DNA of 64,000 bases, taken from Spirillospora albida. Lineage in GTDB: Bacteria > Actinomycetota > Actinomycetes > Streptosporangiales > Streptosporangiaceae. The first letter of the stretch is position 1. Every line of letters begins with the position of its first letter. Under the pieces are notes generated by a model. That model made no database searches, had not been told where the DNA came from, and worked only from the letters and a program-made list of their open reading frames with translations. Location: contig NZ_JOFJ01000010.1 in assembly GCF_000718255.1 (NCBI RefSeq), positions 97,014 to 161,013 of the forward strand, given 5' to 3'. The translations under genes and the position numbers were made by a program. Shown in pieces: positions 27,036-35,933 of this stretch.

Positions 27036-27710
27036 CTAGTCGGGCGCGAAGGAGGGCTCGTCCGCTGCCGTGCGGACGGCGGGGGCCTGGACCCCGACAA
27101 GGCGCACAGACGATGCCCGTGGCCGTCGCAAGGCCCAGGGCTGGTCATCGGGCAACCCGATGGGCCCGCCGAAGGGGGCGAGGGTCACCGCCGACGAAGA
27201 GCCGTCCGAGGCGGGCGCCGGAAGGGGCGCGGGCGTGTCATGCCCGTGGTGCCGGACGGGTTCCGGAACCTGCGCCGTGGCCGGCCGTTGCCGCCCCGCC
27301 TCGGTCCGGTTCTCGATCTCGATGTGCCGGTCACGCGCCCGGACGGGCCGCTGCGCCGCTTTCCGCCGGACGGCCGGGGCATCGGCCGTGACCGTGCGGA
27401 CGGTCTCCGGCGCCTGGGCGCGAGGCGGGTGCGGAACGACGCGGAGCGGTGCCCGCACGGCCTCGGGCTCCGGCCTGGGCGCGATGGCCGGAACCGGCGC
27501 GTCCCGTGTGATCTGGTCGAGCCGCGTGACGAGCCCGGAATCGGGAACGGAAGGCAGTTCGTCGGCGTGCGCCGACTGGGTCAGGCACCCGATCAGCCAG
27601 CCCGCGACCACCAGGCCGGCCAGCACGAGCAGGCGACGGACGGACCGTCCGGCCACGACGTGACGCAGCCGGACGGAGACCGCCCGCATCCGCGCCTCGT
27701 CGTGTGCCAT
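27036..27710 (-). CDS. Secreted or membrane-anchored Pro-rich protein, unknown
   Basis: A 224-residue protein with a basic N-terminus, one hydrophobic segment (about residues 27-45) ending in a possible signal cleavage site AHA, then a low-complexity Pro/Ala/Arg-rich tail. No domain is recognisable. Lying just upstream of the chaplin-repeat gene on the same strand (126 bases), it may belong to the same surface layer, an inference from context only. Confidence 0.6.
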   Translation of the reverse strand: MAHDEARMRAVSVRLRHVVAGRSVRRLLVLAGLVVAGWLIGCLTQSAHADELPSVPDSGLVTRLDQITRDAPVPAIAPRPEPEAVRAPLRVVPHPPRAQAPETVRTVTADAPAVRRKAAQRPVRARDRHIEIENRTEAGRQRPATAQVPEPVRHHGHDTPAPLPAPASDGSSSAVTLAPFGGPIGLPDDQPWALRRPRASSVRLVGVQAPAVRTAADEPSFAPD

Positions 27711-27809
27711 CGAACCGACCCTCCGTTACCCAGGAACGGCCCAAGCCGTCCCTACCTACGGTGACGATAGCACCACGGATCGCTCTTGTGATGGTAATGC
27801 CGGTGAAAA

Positions 27810-29123
27810 TCAAGACCGATCGAGGAAATGGTCCAGAACCCGCACCCCGAAGCGCAGTCCGTCGACCGGGACGCGCTCGTCGATACCATGGAACATTCCG
27901 GAAAAGTCCAATTCTGGAGGCAATCTCAGGGGTGCGAATCCGAAGCACCGCATCCCGAGCCGCGCGAACGCCTTGGCGTCCGTCCCGCCGCTCAGGCAGT
28001 ACGGAACCGGAAGCGCGCCCGCGTCCTCCGCCAGCAGCGCCGCCTCCATCGCGGCCACCAGCGCGCCCTCGTACTCCGTCTCGACCGCGTGGTCGTGATG
28101 CACGAATGAACGCTGTACGTCCGGACCGAGCAATTCGTCCACGGTAGCGAAGAAATCAGTCTCATACCCGGGCAAAAAGCGCCCATCGACCTGAGCCTTG
28201 GCCGTCTGCGGAATGACGTTCACCTTGTAGCCCGCGTCCAGCCGCGTCGGGTTCAGCGTGTGCCGCAGCGTCGCGCCGATCATCCGTGCCAGCGGCCCGA
28301 TCTCGTCCAGGCACCTCTCCAGATGCTCCGGGTCGAACTCCACCCCGTACGCGAGGCACGCACGCTCCAGGAACGCCCGCACGGTCTTCGTCAGCCTGAT
28401 CGGGAACTCGTGCGCTCCCAGCCGCGCCACCGCCGCCGCCAGCGCCGTGACGGCATTGTCCGGATGCACCATGGAGCCGTGCCCCGCCGTCCCCGCGGCG
28501 GTCAGCTCCATCCACGCGATGCCCTTCTCCGCCGTCTCGATCAGGTACATCCGCCGGTCGCCGGGCACGGTCAGGCTGAACCCGCCGACCTCCCCGACCG
28601 CCTCCGTGCACCCCTCGAACAACTCCGGATGCTCGCGCACGAGCCACTGCGCGCCCCACTGGCCGCCGGCCTCCTCATCGGCCAGGAACGCCAGCACCAC
28701 GTCGCGCGGCGGCCTGCGTCCCTCCCGGAGCCGCTGCCGGGCGACCGCGAGGATCATCGCGTCCATGTCCTTCATGTCGACGGCCCCGCGCCCCCAGACG
28801 CACCCGTCCGCGATCTCGCCGCCGAACGGATCGCGCGTCCAGTCCTCCTTGCGGGCGGGCACGACGTCGAGGTGCCCGTGCAGGAGCAGGGCGTCCCGCC
28901 CCGGGTCCTCGCCCTCGATCCGGGCGACGACACTGGCCCGCCCCGGACGGGACTCGAAGATCTGCGCCTCCAACCCCACCTCGCCGAGCCGCTCGGCGAC
29001 GTACTCCGCCGCCGCCCGCTCACCCGGCCCCGAGTGGTCCCCGGGGTTGCTCGTGTCGATCCGGATCAGCTCCTGGCAGAGCCGGACGACCTCGTCCTCA
29101 GCGGTCGGCTGCAGAACCACCAT
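27810..29123 (-). CDS. M20 family metallopeptidase (M20/M25/M40)
   Basis: A 437-residue zinc hydrolase acting on small peptides or acylated amino acids. The metal ligands are seen in LLLHGHLDVVP (His and the Asp of H-x-D), GRGAVDMKDMDA (bridging Asp), LADEEAGGQWGA (catalytic and metal Glu) and a C-terminal His in MFHGIDERVP. A dimerisation domain occupies the middle. The start is placed at the second of two consecutive ATG codons, giving 6 bases to an AAGGTG ribosome site. Related actinomycete enzymes are annotated as acylases or dipeptidases; the substrate is not fixed by the sequence. Confidence 0.88.
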   Translation of the reverse strand: MVVLQPTAEDEVVRLCQELIRIDTSNPGDHSGPGERAAAEYVAERLGEVGLEAQIFESRPGRASVVARIEGEDPGRDALLLHGHLDVVPARKEDWTRDPFGGEIADGCVWGRGAVDMKDMDAMILAVARQRLREGRRPPRDVVLAFLADEEAGGQWGAQWLVREHPELFEGCTEAVGEVGGFSLTVPGDRRMYLIETAEKGIAWMELTAAGTAGHGSMVHPDNAVTALAAAVARLGAHEFPIRLTKTVRAFLERACLAYGVEFDPEHLERCLDEIGPLARMIGATLRHTLNPTRLDAGYKVNVIPQTAKAQVDGRFLPGYETDFFATVDELLGPDVQRSFVHHDHAVETEYEGALVAAMEAALLAEDAGALPVPYCLSGGTDAKAFARLGMRCFGFAPLRLPPELDFSGMFHGIDERVPVDGLRFGVRVLDHFLDRS

Positions 29124-29245
29124 CATCACCTTCGCGCCTGGCGTCCACGGGTACCCGTCCATGGTGCCCGTCGATCGACTTCGCCGCGACTCCGGACCTT
29201 TGGTATGGTTGACCCCGCCGCCGCTCCTGCAGCGGCCTGCAACCG

Positions 29246-29331
29246 GTCCGGGTGGCGGAATAGGCAGACGCGCTAGCTTGAGGTGCTAGTGCCCTTTACG
29301 GGGCATGGGGGTTCAAGTCCCCCCTCGGACA
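29246..29331 (+). tRNA. tRNA-Leu (GAG anticodon)
   Basis: A class II tRNA of 86 bases. The acceptor stem GTCCGGG pairs with CTCGGAC, discriminator A. The anticodon stem CTAGC/GCTAG flanks loop TTGAGGT with anticodon GAG, and a long variable arm (TGCCCTTTACGGGGCA) is present. The T arm is GGGGG, TTCAAGT, CCCCC. CCA is not encoded. Confidence 0.95.
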
Positions 29332-29347
29332 CATACAGACCGTACAG

Positions 29348-29378
29348 GTGGAGGCTCCGGAATGATCCGGGCCTCCAC
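29348..29378 (+). terminator. Terminator of tRNA-Leu
   Basis: GTGGAGGC with an adjoining CCGG pairs with CCGG and GCCTCCAC, a stem of about 12 pairs starting 17 bases after the tRNA-Leu discriminator. Confidence 0.7.
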
Positions 29379-29475
29379 TTCGCGTTTCCGGGGACAGATG
29401 GCTTGGTGTCCGGTCATCCGCGGGCCATCGCGCGTTGCGGCGGCGCGTCGTCGATGATGTCGCCGTGGTGGGTGG

Positions 29476-30399
29476 TCAGGCGGTCGGCCGGTCGGCTACG
29501 GCCAGCCAGCCGAGGCGTTCGGACATGCTCCGGGCGCAGGTGACGACGGCGCGGACGTGCCGGGAGTCGTCGGCTGCCCGCCAGAGGATGGACCAGGGGT
29601 AGAACGAGGCCGGTCCGGTGAGCGGTCGCCAGATGGTCCCCGGGAGTGCCGAGATGCAGGAGGACGGCACGCAGTACAGGCAGCGGCCCTGGGCGACGAG
29701 GGCGGACGCGGCGCGGATGCTGTCGACGGTGCCCTCGTACACCGTCGGCGTGAACCCGGCGTCCCGGCACATCTCGACGGTGAACTGGTTGAACTCCGGG
29801 GCCTTCATCTCCTCGGCGAGCAGCAGCGGCGCGCGCGAGAGGGCCTCGACCGGCACCGCGTCCAGGTCGGCGAACCGGTGCCCGCGCGGGACCAGGACGC
29901 CGAGACGGTCCCGGCGGAACAGATGTGAGGCGACCCCGCTCGGCGCCAGTGCGGCGCGGCCGATGCCCACGTCGAGCCGGCCGTCCACGAGTTGCTGGTA
30001 CTGCTCGGGGACGCCGACCTCGACCTGGTGGATCACCAGATCCGGATAGAGCGCCTGGGCCTCGTGCAGGATCTGCGGCATGGAGTCGTAGCTGGCGTCG
30101 ATGATTCCCACCCGCATCGCCGGCGAGGTGCCCTTGGCGGTCCGGGCGACCTGGACGGCGCGCTCGACGCGGGCGAGTATCTGCCGCGCCTCGACCAGGA
30201 AGGCCGCCCCCGCCGCCGTCAGCGCGACATGGTGCGTGGTGCGGTCGAGCAGGCGCACGCCCAGCTCCCGCTCCAGGCGCTGCACCTGCTGGCTCAGCGC
30301 CGACTGCACGATGTGCTCGCGGGCAGCCGCGCGGCCGAAATTGAGCTCCTCCGAAACCGCGACGAAATAGCGGAGCTGGCGCAGTTCCACATCTCCCAC
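29476..30399 (-). CDS. LysR family transcriptional regulator
   Basis: A 307-residue regulator. The winged helix-turn-helix is at residues about 5-65 (LRQLRYFVAVSEELNFGRAA, IVQSALSQQVQRLERELG), followed by a linker helix and a LysR substrate-binding domain. The ligand is unknown. The GTG at 30399 has no clear ribosome site; an in-frame GTG at 30390, after GGGAG, is an alternative that would begin at ELRQLRYF. Usually LysR genes control a divergent neighbour, but none is adjacent here and the next gene lies upstream on the same strand. Confidence 0.9.
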   Translation of the reverse strand: MGDVELRQLRYFVAVSEELNFGRAAAREHIVQSALSQQVQRLERELGVRLLDRTTHHVALTAAGAAFLVEARQILARVERAVQVARTAKGTSPAMRVGIIDASYDSMPQILHEAQALYPDLVIHQVEVGVPEQYQQLVDGRLDVGIGRAALAPSGVASHLFRRDRLGVLVPRGHRFADLDAVPVEALSRAPLLLAEEMKAPEFNQFTVEMCRDAGFTPTVYEGTVDSIRAASALVAQGRCLYCVPSSCISALPGTIWRPLTGPASFYPWSILWRAADDSRHVRAVVTCARSMSERLGWLAVADRPTA

Positions 30400-30454
30400 C
30401 TCATGAGCTGGAACAGCGAGACCTGCCTCGCCGAGGCTACCGTGCGGCGTTCGC

Positions 30455-30748
30455 CTACAGCGGTTCGGTGACCCAGCGCCAGGCGCCTCCCTCGTGCCGG
30501 GCGCGGACGAGTTGCGCGCCGCTGGCGTCGGCGAGTTCGGCGACCGCCCTGACCATCCGGCGGTGGAAGTCGGCGGGCGGCCCGGAGCCGGGCGAGCCCT
30601 CCAGGAGGGTCACACTGACCTTCGCGTCGTCGCGGAGCTGTGCGGTCAGCCGTCCGGTCTCGTCCAGGCGGAGCATCACGATCGCGTCGGCGCGCACCAT
30701 GTCATGGCCGCCGCCGGCCTCGATCCAGACCTCGGGAGTCGTCGCACT
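30455..30748 (-). CDS. Small hypothetical protein
   Basis: 97 residues, rich in charged residues, with a predicted beta-alpha pattern (DAIVMLRLDETGRLTAQLRD, HRRMVRAVAELADASGAQLV). No family is recognised. The start is the ATG giving MSATTPEVW; an upstream in-frame ATG at 30796 is less plausible because the added segment is low-complexity and basic. It precedes the LysR gene by 55 bases on the same strand. Confidence 0.5.
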   Translation of the reverse strand, partial: SATTPEVWIEAGGGHDMVRADAIVMLRLDETGRLTAQLRDDAKVSVTLLEGSPGSGPPADFHRRMVRAVAELADASGAQLVRARHEGGAWRWVTEPL

Positions 30749-30983
30749 CATACGCCTGCATCTCCTCGGTTTCGGCAGTTCACGGGGCCCCACCACACAA
30801 CATAGGCGCTCGGCACCGCGTCCAGCGGAGCCGCGCGCCGATGACGACCGCGGACGGTTATCGCTCCCACCGATGGCCTTTGCCCGAATTGGACGGTTCG
30901 ACCCGGTTGTAATGCGAGTTCAACTGGCAGATGGACGCCATTGCACCCTGACCTGAAGCGACGCACTGAAGGAGACGTCTTCG

Positions 30984-31289
30984 ATGAATCACGCGACGAG
31001 GGCCCACACCATGACCTACAGCCCGAACGGAACGGCACCGCGCTGCGAGCACGGGGACGGCCTGGCGCCCGTCACACCGAGATCGCTCGGCTGCATGGCG
31101 TGTGAGAGACGAGGTGACAAGTGGAAGAGGCTTCGGATCTGTTTGACGTGCGGATGCGTGGCCTGTTCCGACGATTCACCCCACCGGCACGCCCGAGCGC
31201 ATTACCAGGAGACCGACCATCCCCTCATCGGCGCCATGGAACCGGGATCGACGTGGAGATGGTGCTACGTCCACGAACGTCTCGTCTGA
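30984..31289 (+). CDS. UBP-type zinc finger protein
   Basis: A 101-residue protein consisting mostly of a UBP/ZnF-type finger. Ordered ligands are C22 and H24 (CEHGD), C38 and C41 (CMAC), C53 and C56 (CLTCGCVAC) and histidines in HRHARAHYQETDHPL, followed by a WRWCYVHE closing segment. In eukaryotes this fold binds the free C-terminus of ubiquitin. In actinomycetes stand-alone copies are frequent, and pupylation has been proposed as context but not shown. The ATG follows GGAG by 9 bases. Neighbours give no clue. Confidence 0.8.
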   Translation: MNHATRAHTMTYSPNGTAPRCEHGDGLAPVTPRSLGCMACERRGDKWKRLRICLTCGCVACSDDSPHRHARAHYQETDHPLIGAMEPGSTWRWCYVHERLV

Positions 31290-31537
31290 CGGATTCCGCG
31301 GCGCAGTGCCGACGATTTCGGCGGGTCGCGGTGACCTTCGTCGTCCGGCCGGAGCCCCGGTCATCTGCGCGAGTGATGGCGTGTGAACGGATCGGTTGTG
31401 GCCGTATCCGGTGCGCTGGGCTTGAGTGAGAACCGGTCGGCCGCTGCTGGGGGCGGCGTCCGGCCGGTCCAGGGCCGCCGCTCCTCCCCGAGCCGGTGGC
31501 CCTGGACCTTCGACGGGCGGCTCAGAAGCGAGATCCG

Positions 31538-32158
31538 ATGACCAGCACGAACCCTGTTTCCGCGATCCGCACCGCTATGGCCGCCTCGACCCGGGCCGAG
31601 CACGAGGACGGCGTTCCGGTCGCGGGCGCCGCCGACCGTTCGGACACGGCCGGGCCCTTCGGACTTCCCGCTCCGGATCCCCGGATGGTCCAGCAGGCGC
31701 GCGACCATCTGACTCCTCGCCACGCGACCGGTGTGGACCTGTTCCTCTGGGAGGCCATGGGACGGCCGATGCCCGACCGTGATGCGATCGCGGCGGTCAT
31801 CAGCGCAGGGGACCGGGCCCAGCGGGGAACGGGTGACAGTCCCGAGCCGGTCGAGGTCGCCGCGGCGCTCCTGGTGCTGAGCGCGGTCCGCCTGACCCTG
31901 GACCAGACCGAGGCCCATTTGCTCAACACCGCGCACGCCTCGGGCATGGGCTCCGAGCAGATCGCCGCCATCCTCGACGTCAGCGTCGAGGACGCCGAGG
32001 AGCGCTACCGGCTGCTCAAGCCCCGCTTGGACGAACCCGCCGCTCCGCCATGCCCACCGCCGGCCGCCCGCCCCTCCGCGCGGAAGACCGCCACCCGCCC
32101 GGCGTCGCGCGGCCGGCCGACCTGGGACGAACTGGACGACGGGGACTGGGAGTTTTGA
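31538..32158 (+). CDS. Hypothetical protein with possible DNA-binding helix-turn-helix
   Basis: 206 residues. The middle part (about 110-165) has helices spaced like a sigma-factor or helix-turn-helix region (GSEQIAAILDVSVEDAEERYRLL). The N-terminus and the acidic, Trp-containing C-terminus (TWDELDDGDWEF) look disordered. No named family is recognised. The start is the ATG with GAAGCGAG upstream. Confidence 0.55.
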   Translation: MTSTNPVSAIRTAMAASTRAEHEDGVPVAGAADRSDTAGPFGLPAPDPRMVQQARDHLTPRHATGVDLFLWEAMGRPMPDRDAIAAVISAGDRAQRGTGDSPEPVEVAAALLVLSAVRLTLDQTEAHLLNTAHASGMGSEQIAAILDVSVEDAEERYRLLKPRLDEPAAPPCPPPAARPSARKTATRPASRGRPTWDELDDGDWEF

Positions 32159-32207
32159 ACCGGCCGGGCCCGGCGGACGAGCCATGGGCGGGGCGGGCCG
32201 CTCTCCG

Positions 32208-33191
32208 TCAGTCCGCGGGGTCGTCGTCCGGAGGCGGGTCGAAGTCGACGTCGACGTTCTCAAAGCCCTTGTGGCGTTCGGTCTCGGCGTAGGAGGTGTA
32301 GGCGCGCCGGTCTCCCGTGGTCAGCTCGACGCGGTCGGTGAAGGGCGTGAGGAGGCTGCGGGGCCACAGCCGGTGCTCGCGGACGACGTTGATCTCGGCG
32401 CCGGCCACGAAGGTGATCGCGCCCAGATAGATCCACGCCAGCAGGCCGAGCACTATGCCGAACATGCCGTAGGTGGCCGTCGCGCCCTTGAGCATGTGAC
32501 CGAGCAGGAACGCGCCGCCCCCCTGCAAGCCCTGCCAGACCAGCGCCGCGGCGATCGCGCCCGTCCGGACCTGCGCGACGGTGAGGGGCCGGGCGGTCAG
32601 CAGCCGGAACGCCACCGTGAACAGCACGACGTTGATGGCCACGGCCACCACGACGGCAGCCGCCCGCACACCACCGCCGAAGACGTCGGCGGACGCGGTC
32701 ACCACCGACAGCGCGGTGGTCGCCAGGATCGCTCCGCCGCCGACCGCCAGCAGCGCCAGGCTGCGCAACCGGGCGGCGATCGGGTTCGGCCGGGAGTTGC
32801 GCGGCACTCCCCAGATCTTGTTCAGGGCGTTCTGGACGGCCTGCACGACGCCCAGGCCGCCGTAGAGACCGCCGGCGACACCCGTCACCAGAGCCAGGGA
32901 ATTGCCTTGGAAGGAGTGGATGTTCGCGGCGATCTGGTCCCCGATGACCGGGAACTGCGCGAGCGCCGAATCCAGGACGCGTTCCTGCAGCCCCGGGTTG
33001 TCCTGCAACGCGAACCCCAGAGCGGTGACCAGCAGCAGAAGTAGCGGAAACAGCGATACGAAGCCGTAATAGGTGATCAACGCCGTGAGGTACGCGCCCT
33101 GGTCGTCCACGAACTTGTACACCACGGCCAGTGGCAGGCCCGCCCAACGGTGCCGCCTCTGGTAGGCGTCCACGCGGTCGACCAGTCCCAC
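32208..33191 (-). CDS. YihY/BrkB family membrane protein
   Basis: A 327-residue inner-membrane protein with about six hydrophobic segments. The YihY signature is present: LITYYGFVSLFPLLLLLVTALGF near residue 45 and the terminal AWIYLGAITFVAGAEIN near 250. It is a putative transporter or envelope protein. No RNase BN activity is expected for this family despite its old name. The GTG start gives MGLVDRVDAYQRRHRW, the normal beginning. Confidence 0.9.
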   Translation of the reverse strand: MGLVDRVDAYQRRHRWAGLPLAVVYKFVDDQGAYLTALITYYGFVSLFPLLLLLVTALGFALQDNPGLQERVLDSALAQFPVIGDQIAANIHSFQGNSLALVTGVAGGLYGGLGVVQAVQNALNKIWGVPRNSRPNPIAARLRSLALLAVGGGAILATTALSVVTASADVFGGGVRAAAVVVAVAINVVLFTVAFRLLTARPLTVAQVRTGAIAAALVWQGLQGGGAFLLGHMLKGATATYGMFGIVLGLLAWIYLGAITFVAGAEINVVREHRLWPRSLLTPFTDRVELTTGDRRAYTSYAETERHKGFENVDVDFDPPPDDDPAD

Positions 33192-33249
33192 ACGGTCCTT
33201 CTTCCCCGCTTCATCCCGATCGACGCCCTTGACGCACCGTGAGGTCGAT

Positions 33250-33274
33250 CATACATTCACTCATTGAATGTATG
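33250..33274 (+). promoter_or_regulatory. Inverted-repeat operator before FAD monooxygenase operon
   Basis: CATACATTCA (33250-33259) and TGAATGTATG (33265-33274) form a perfect 10-base inverted repeat with a 5-base centre, lying 13 bases before the monooxygenase start. The repeat is AT-rich in a very GC-rich region and suits a TetR dimer. The likely binder is the TetR encoded last in the same operon at 35934. Confidence 0.75.
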
Positions 33275-33287
33275 AATGGAGGCCCGT

Positions 33288-34796
33288 GTGGTGGGACGAG
33301 AGACGGCCGTGGTGCTCGGCGGGAGCGTGGCGGGACTGTGCGCGGCGGGGGTGCTCGCCCGGCACTTCGACACGGTCATCGTCCTGGAGCGGGACGAGCT
33401 GCCGCCGGACGCGCGGCATCGGCGGGGGGTGCCGCAGAGCAAGCACCCGCACTTCCTGCTGAACTCCGGAAGGCGCGCGATCGGCGAGATCTTCCCCGGG
33501 TTCGAGGAGGCGCTGATCGGTGCGGGCGGGATGCATCTGATGCCGTCCATGGACGCGGCGTACTGCGAGAACGACGGCTGGGCGCCGCGCAAGTCCGGGT
33601 CGATGACGATGGTCTACAGCTCCCGGGTGCTGATCGAGCGGGTCCTGCGCGACAAGGTCCGCGAGGTACCGGCGATCGAGATCCGCGAGGGCGCGACCGT
33701 GACCGGGCTGCGGTCCCACGGGGGCGGCACCGCGCGCGGACGCGTGGAGGGCGTCGAGTTCCGCACCGCCGACGGCGACGGATACCTGGCCGCCGACCTG
33801 GTCGTCGACGCGCTGGGGCGGGGGTCCTCGGTCGTCGACTGGCTGAGTGCGGCGGGATGGGCCGCGCCGCCGGAGAAGACCCTCGACGCCAAGGTCACCT
33901 ATACCTCGCGCTGGTACGACCTGCCGCCGACCGGGGAGCGTCCTGCGTCGTGGTGGTGGAGGCACCTGGTCGTCACCCCGACGCAGGACACCGGCGACCA
34001 CCCCGCCGAGCACGAGTTCCTCAGCAACTTCTTCCCGATCGAGGGCGACCGCGCCATCGTGTGCATGGGGTCGTGGGGCATCGAGATGCCGCGCAAGGTG
34101 GACGCGTTCGAGGCCGCGGTGGACCGCGTCCGGGCCACGACGTTCGGGCGGGCGACGCGTGCGTGCACGCCGACGTCCGAGGTGCATCTGACGCGGTCGA
34201 CCGGGAACAAGTGGCGGCGTTTCGACCTGCTCGACGTACCGCCGATCGGGCTGGTCTGCGTCGGTGACTCGATCTGCGCGTTCAACCCGTTCTACGCGCA
34301 GGGGATGAGCTCGGCGGCCCGGTCCGCGCTCATCCTCGGGGAGATGCTGCGCGGCCGGGACGCCCTCGACGCGGCGTTCTTCCGCGAGTTCCTGGGGCGG
34401 CAGAAGAAGGCCCTGGACGTGCCGTGGATGCTCGCCATGGCCCGCGACCAGGCGTACGACTTCGCGACCGGCACCGAGGTGGTGGCGGCCTGGCGACGCC
34501 GGCTCGCCGGCCGCCTCAGCTGGCCGATCTTCAACGCCATCAACGCCGCGAGCCGCGAGGACGCCTACGTCGAGCGGACGTTCGCCGAGGTGTTCAACCT
34601 CGACAGGTCGCTCAGGGAGATGGCCGCCGATCCGCGGTTCTGGTTCGGCATCGCGCGCTACAAGCTGCGCCGGCGGCTCGGCCGCACGGTCGTCCCGGGC
34701 GGGTTCGACGACCGGGAGGACCCGCCCGGTACCGACTACACCCAACTGGCGGGCGGGACGTCCGGTGACCGCGGCGGCGACCTCGTCGGAGCCTGA
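33288..34796 (+). CDS. FAD-dependent monooxygenase
   Basis: A 502-residue flavoprotein of the group that includes squalene-epoxidase-like and p-hydroxybenzoate-hydroxylase-like enzymes. An FAD-binding region is near the N-terminus (VVLGGSVAGLCAAGVLA) and the GD-motif equivalent is VGDSICAFNPFYAQGMSSA near residue 330. The substrate is unknown. The start is GTG, after a GGAGG site 5 bases upstream; an ATG at 33276 overlaps that site and is less likely. It heads a three-gene operon with a membrane protein and a TetR regulator, controlled by the inverted repeat just upstream. Confidence 0.82.
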   Translation: MVGRETAVVLGGSVAGLCAAGVLARHFDTVIVLERDELPPDARHRRGVPQSKHPHFLLNSGRRAIGEIFPGFEEALIGAGGMHLMPSMDAAYCENDGWAPRKSGSMTMVYSSRVLIERVLRDKVREVPAIEIREGATVTGLRSHGGGTARGRVEGVEFRTADGDGYLAADLVVDALGRGSSVVDWLSAAGWAAPPEKTLDAKVTYTSRWYDLPPTGERPASWWWRHLVVTPTQDTGDHPAEHEFLSNFFPIEGDRAIVCMGSWGIEMPRKVDAFEAAVDRVRATTFGRATRACTPTSEVHLTRSTGNKWRRFDLLDVPPIGLVCVGDSICAFNPFYAQGMSSAARSALILGEMLRGRDALDAAFFREFLGRQKKALDVPWMLAMARDQAYDFATGTEVVAAWRRRLAGRLSWPIFNAINAASREDAYVERTFAEVFNLDRSLREMAADPRFWFGIARYKLRRRLGRTVVPGGFDDREDPPGTDYTQLAGGTSGDRGGDLVGA

Positions 34797-34810
34797 CCTG
34801 AGGAGCGAGA

Positions 34811-35929
34811 ATGGGCAACACCTGTGACCCGGCGGCCGAGCGCGTCGCCGAGCAACTCGGTTTCTCCTGCCACGGCGCCGAACCGGTCGTGGACTTCCGC
34901 GACCCGTTCGGCCTCGAGAACGGCACCATGCCCGTCCTGGAGCTGCTCATCGTGGGCGGCGCGGTGTTCGCCCTCGTCCACGCGTGGCGGCGGTGGCGGC
35001 GCGACGGCGACCCCGTCAACATCTCGCTGTGGTCCGCCTCGGTCGTCTACCTGGCGGTGATCGAGCCGCCGCTGTACTTCCCCGGCTGGTTCGGCCTGGA
35101 GGAGCACGTCGGGTTCATCTTCTCCCACAACGTGTTCACCGTGCAGTTCATGTACGACCGGCTGCCGCTCTACATCGTGGCCTTCTATCCCGCGCTGTCG
35201 CAGCTCGCCTACGAGCTGGTGCGGGCCCTCGGCGTCTTCGACCGGCGCGGCCCGCTGGCCGGATCGGTGGCGGTCGCGTTCGCCTGCCAGGTGTTCTACG
35301 AGGTCTTCGACCACCTCGGCCCCCAGCTGAAGTGGTGGGCGTGGAACACCGGCAACCAGGCGATCAACGAGCCGGCGCTCGCCTCCGTGCCGATGAACAG
35401 CATGCTGCTGTTCGCCTCGGTCTCCTTCGGCGCGATGACCTACCTCGTGGTCCGCCTGGTCGGGAACGGGCCCGGACGCGGCCCGAGCATCGCCTGGCGC
35501 ACCATCGTGGCGGGCGCCGCGACACCGCTGGCGATGATCATCGCGAGCGCGCCCAGCGGCGCCTTCCGCGGTGAGGGCCAGGTCGGGATCCAGCGGGCCA
35601 TCCTCTCGGTGGAGCTCGCCGCCGTCTGGATCGCCGGCCTCTACCTGCTCGTGGACGCCTGCCGCGCGGCTCGCGCGGGGAAGGTGCCGCCCGCGGCGCC
35701 GCCGCTGTTCACGCGGGTCTACCCGGCGGTCTATCTCGGGGTCCACGTCGTCCTGTGGCTGATCGCCCTGCCCGCGTACTTCGCCTCGACGAACGGCGCC
35801 ACCGAGGAGGGCGCGCCGATCGGCAGCCTCTGGTACGCCGCGCTGTGCACCGTCGCCGCGGCGGGCCTCATCGCGGCCGTGCAGCGCGTGAGCGCCGCCC
35901 GGACGGCCGGGGAGCCTGTGGGATCCTGA
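34811..35929 (+). CDS. Polytopic membrane protein, unknown
   Basis: A 372-residue protein with about eight to nine hydrophobic segments, strongly conserved-looking aromatic residues and histidines near the middle (EVFDHLGPQLKWWAWNTGNQAIN), possibly a ligand or metal site. No family is named with confidence. It starts 15 bases after the monooxygenase stop, with GAGGAG upstream of the ATG, so it is co-translated. It may bring substrate to, or receive product from, the monooxygenase (inference). Confidence 0.65.
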   Translation: MGNTCDPAAERVAEQLGFSCHGAEPVVDFRDPFGLENGTMPVLELLIVGGAVFALVHAWRRWRRDGDPVNISLWSASVVYLAVIEPPLYFPGWFGLEEHVGFIFSHNVFTVQFMYDRLPLYIVAFYPALSQLAYELVRALGVFDRRGPLAGSVAVAFACQVFYEVFDHLGPQLKWWAWNTGNQAINEPALASVPMNSMLLFASVSFGAMTYLVVRLVGNGPGRGPSIAWRTIVAGAATPLAMIIASAPSGAFRGEGQVGIQRAILSVELAAVWIAGLYLLVDACRAARAGKVPPAAPPLFTRVYPAVYLGVHVVLWLIALPAYFASTNGATEEGAPIGSLWYAALCTVAAAGLIAAVQRVSAARTAGEPVGS

Positions 35930-35933
35930 GGCC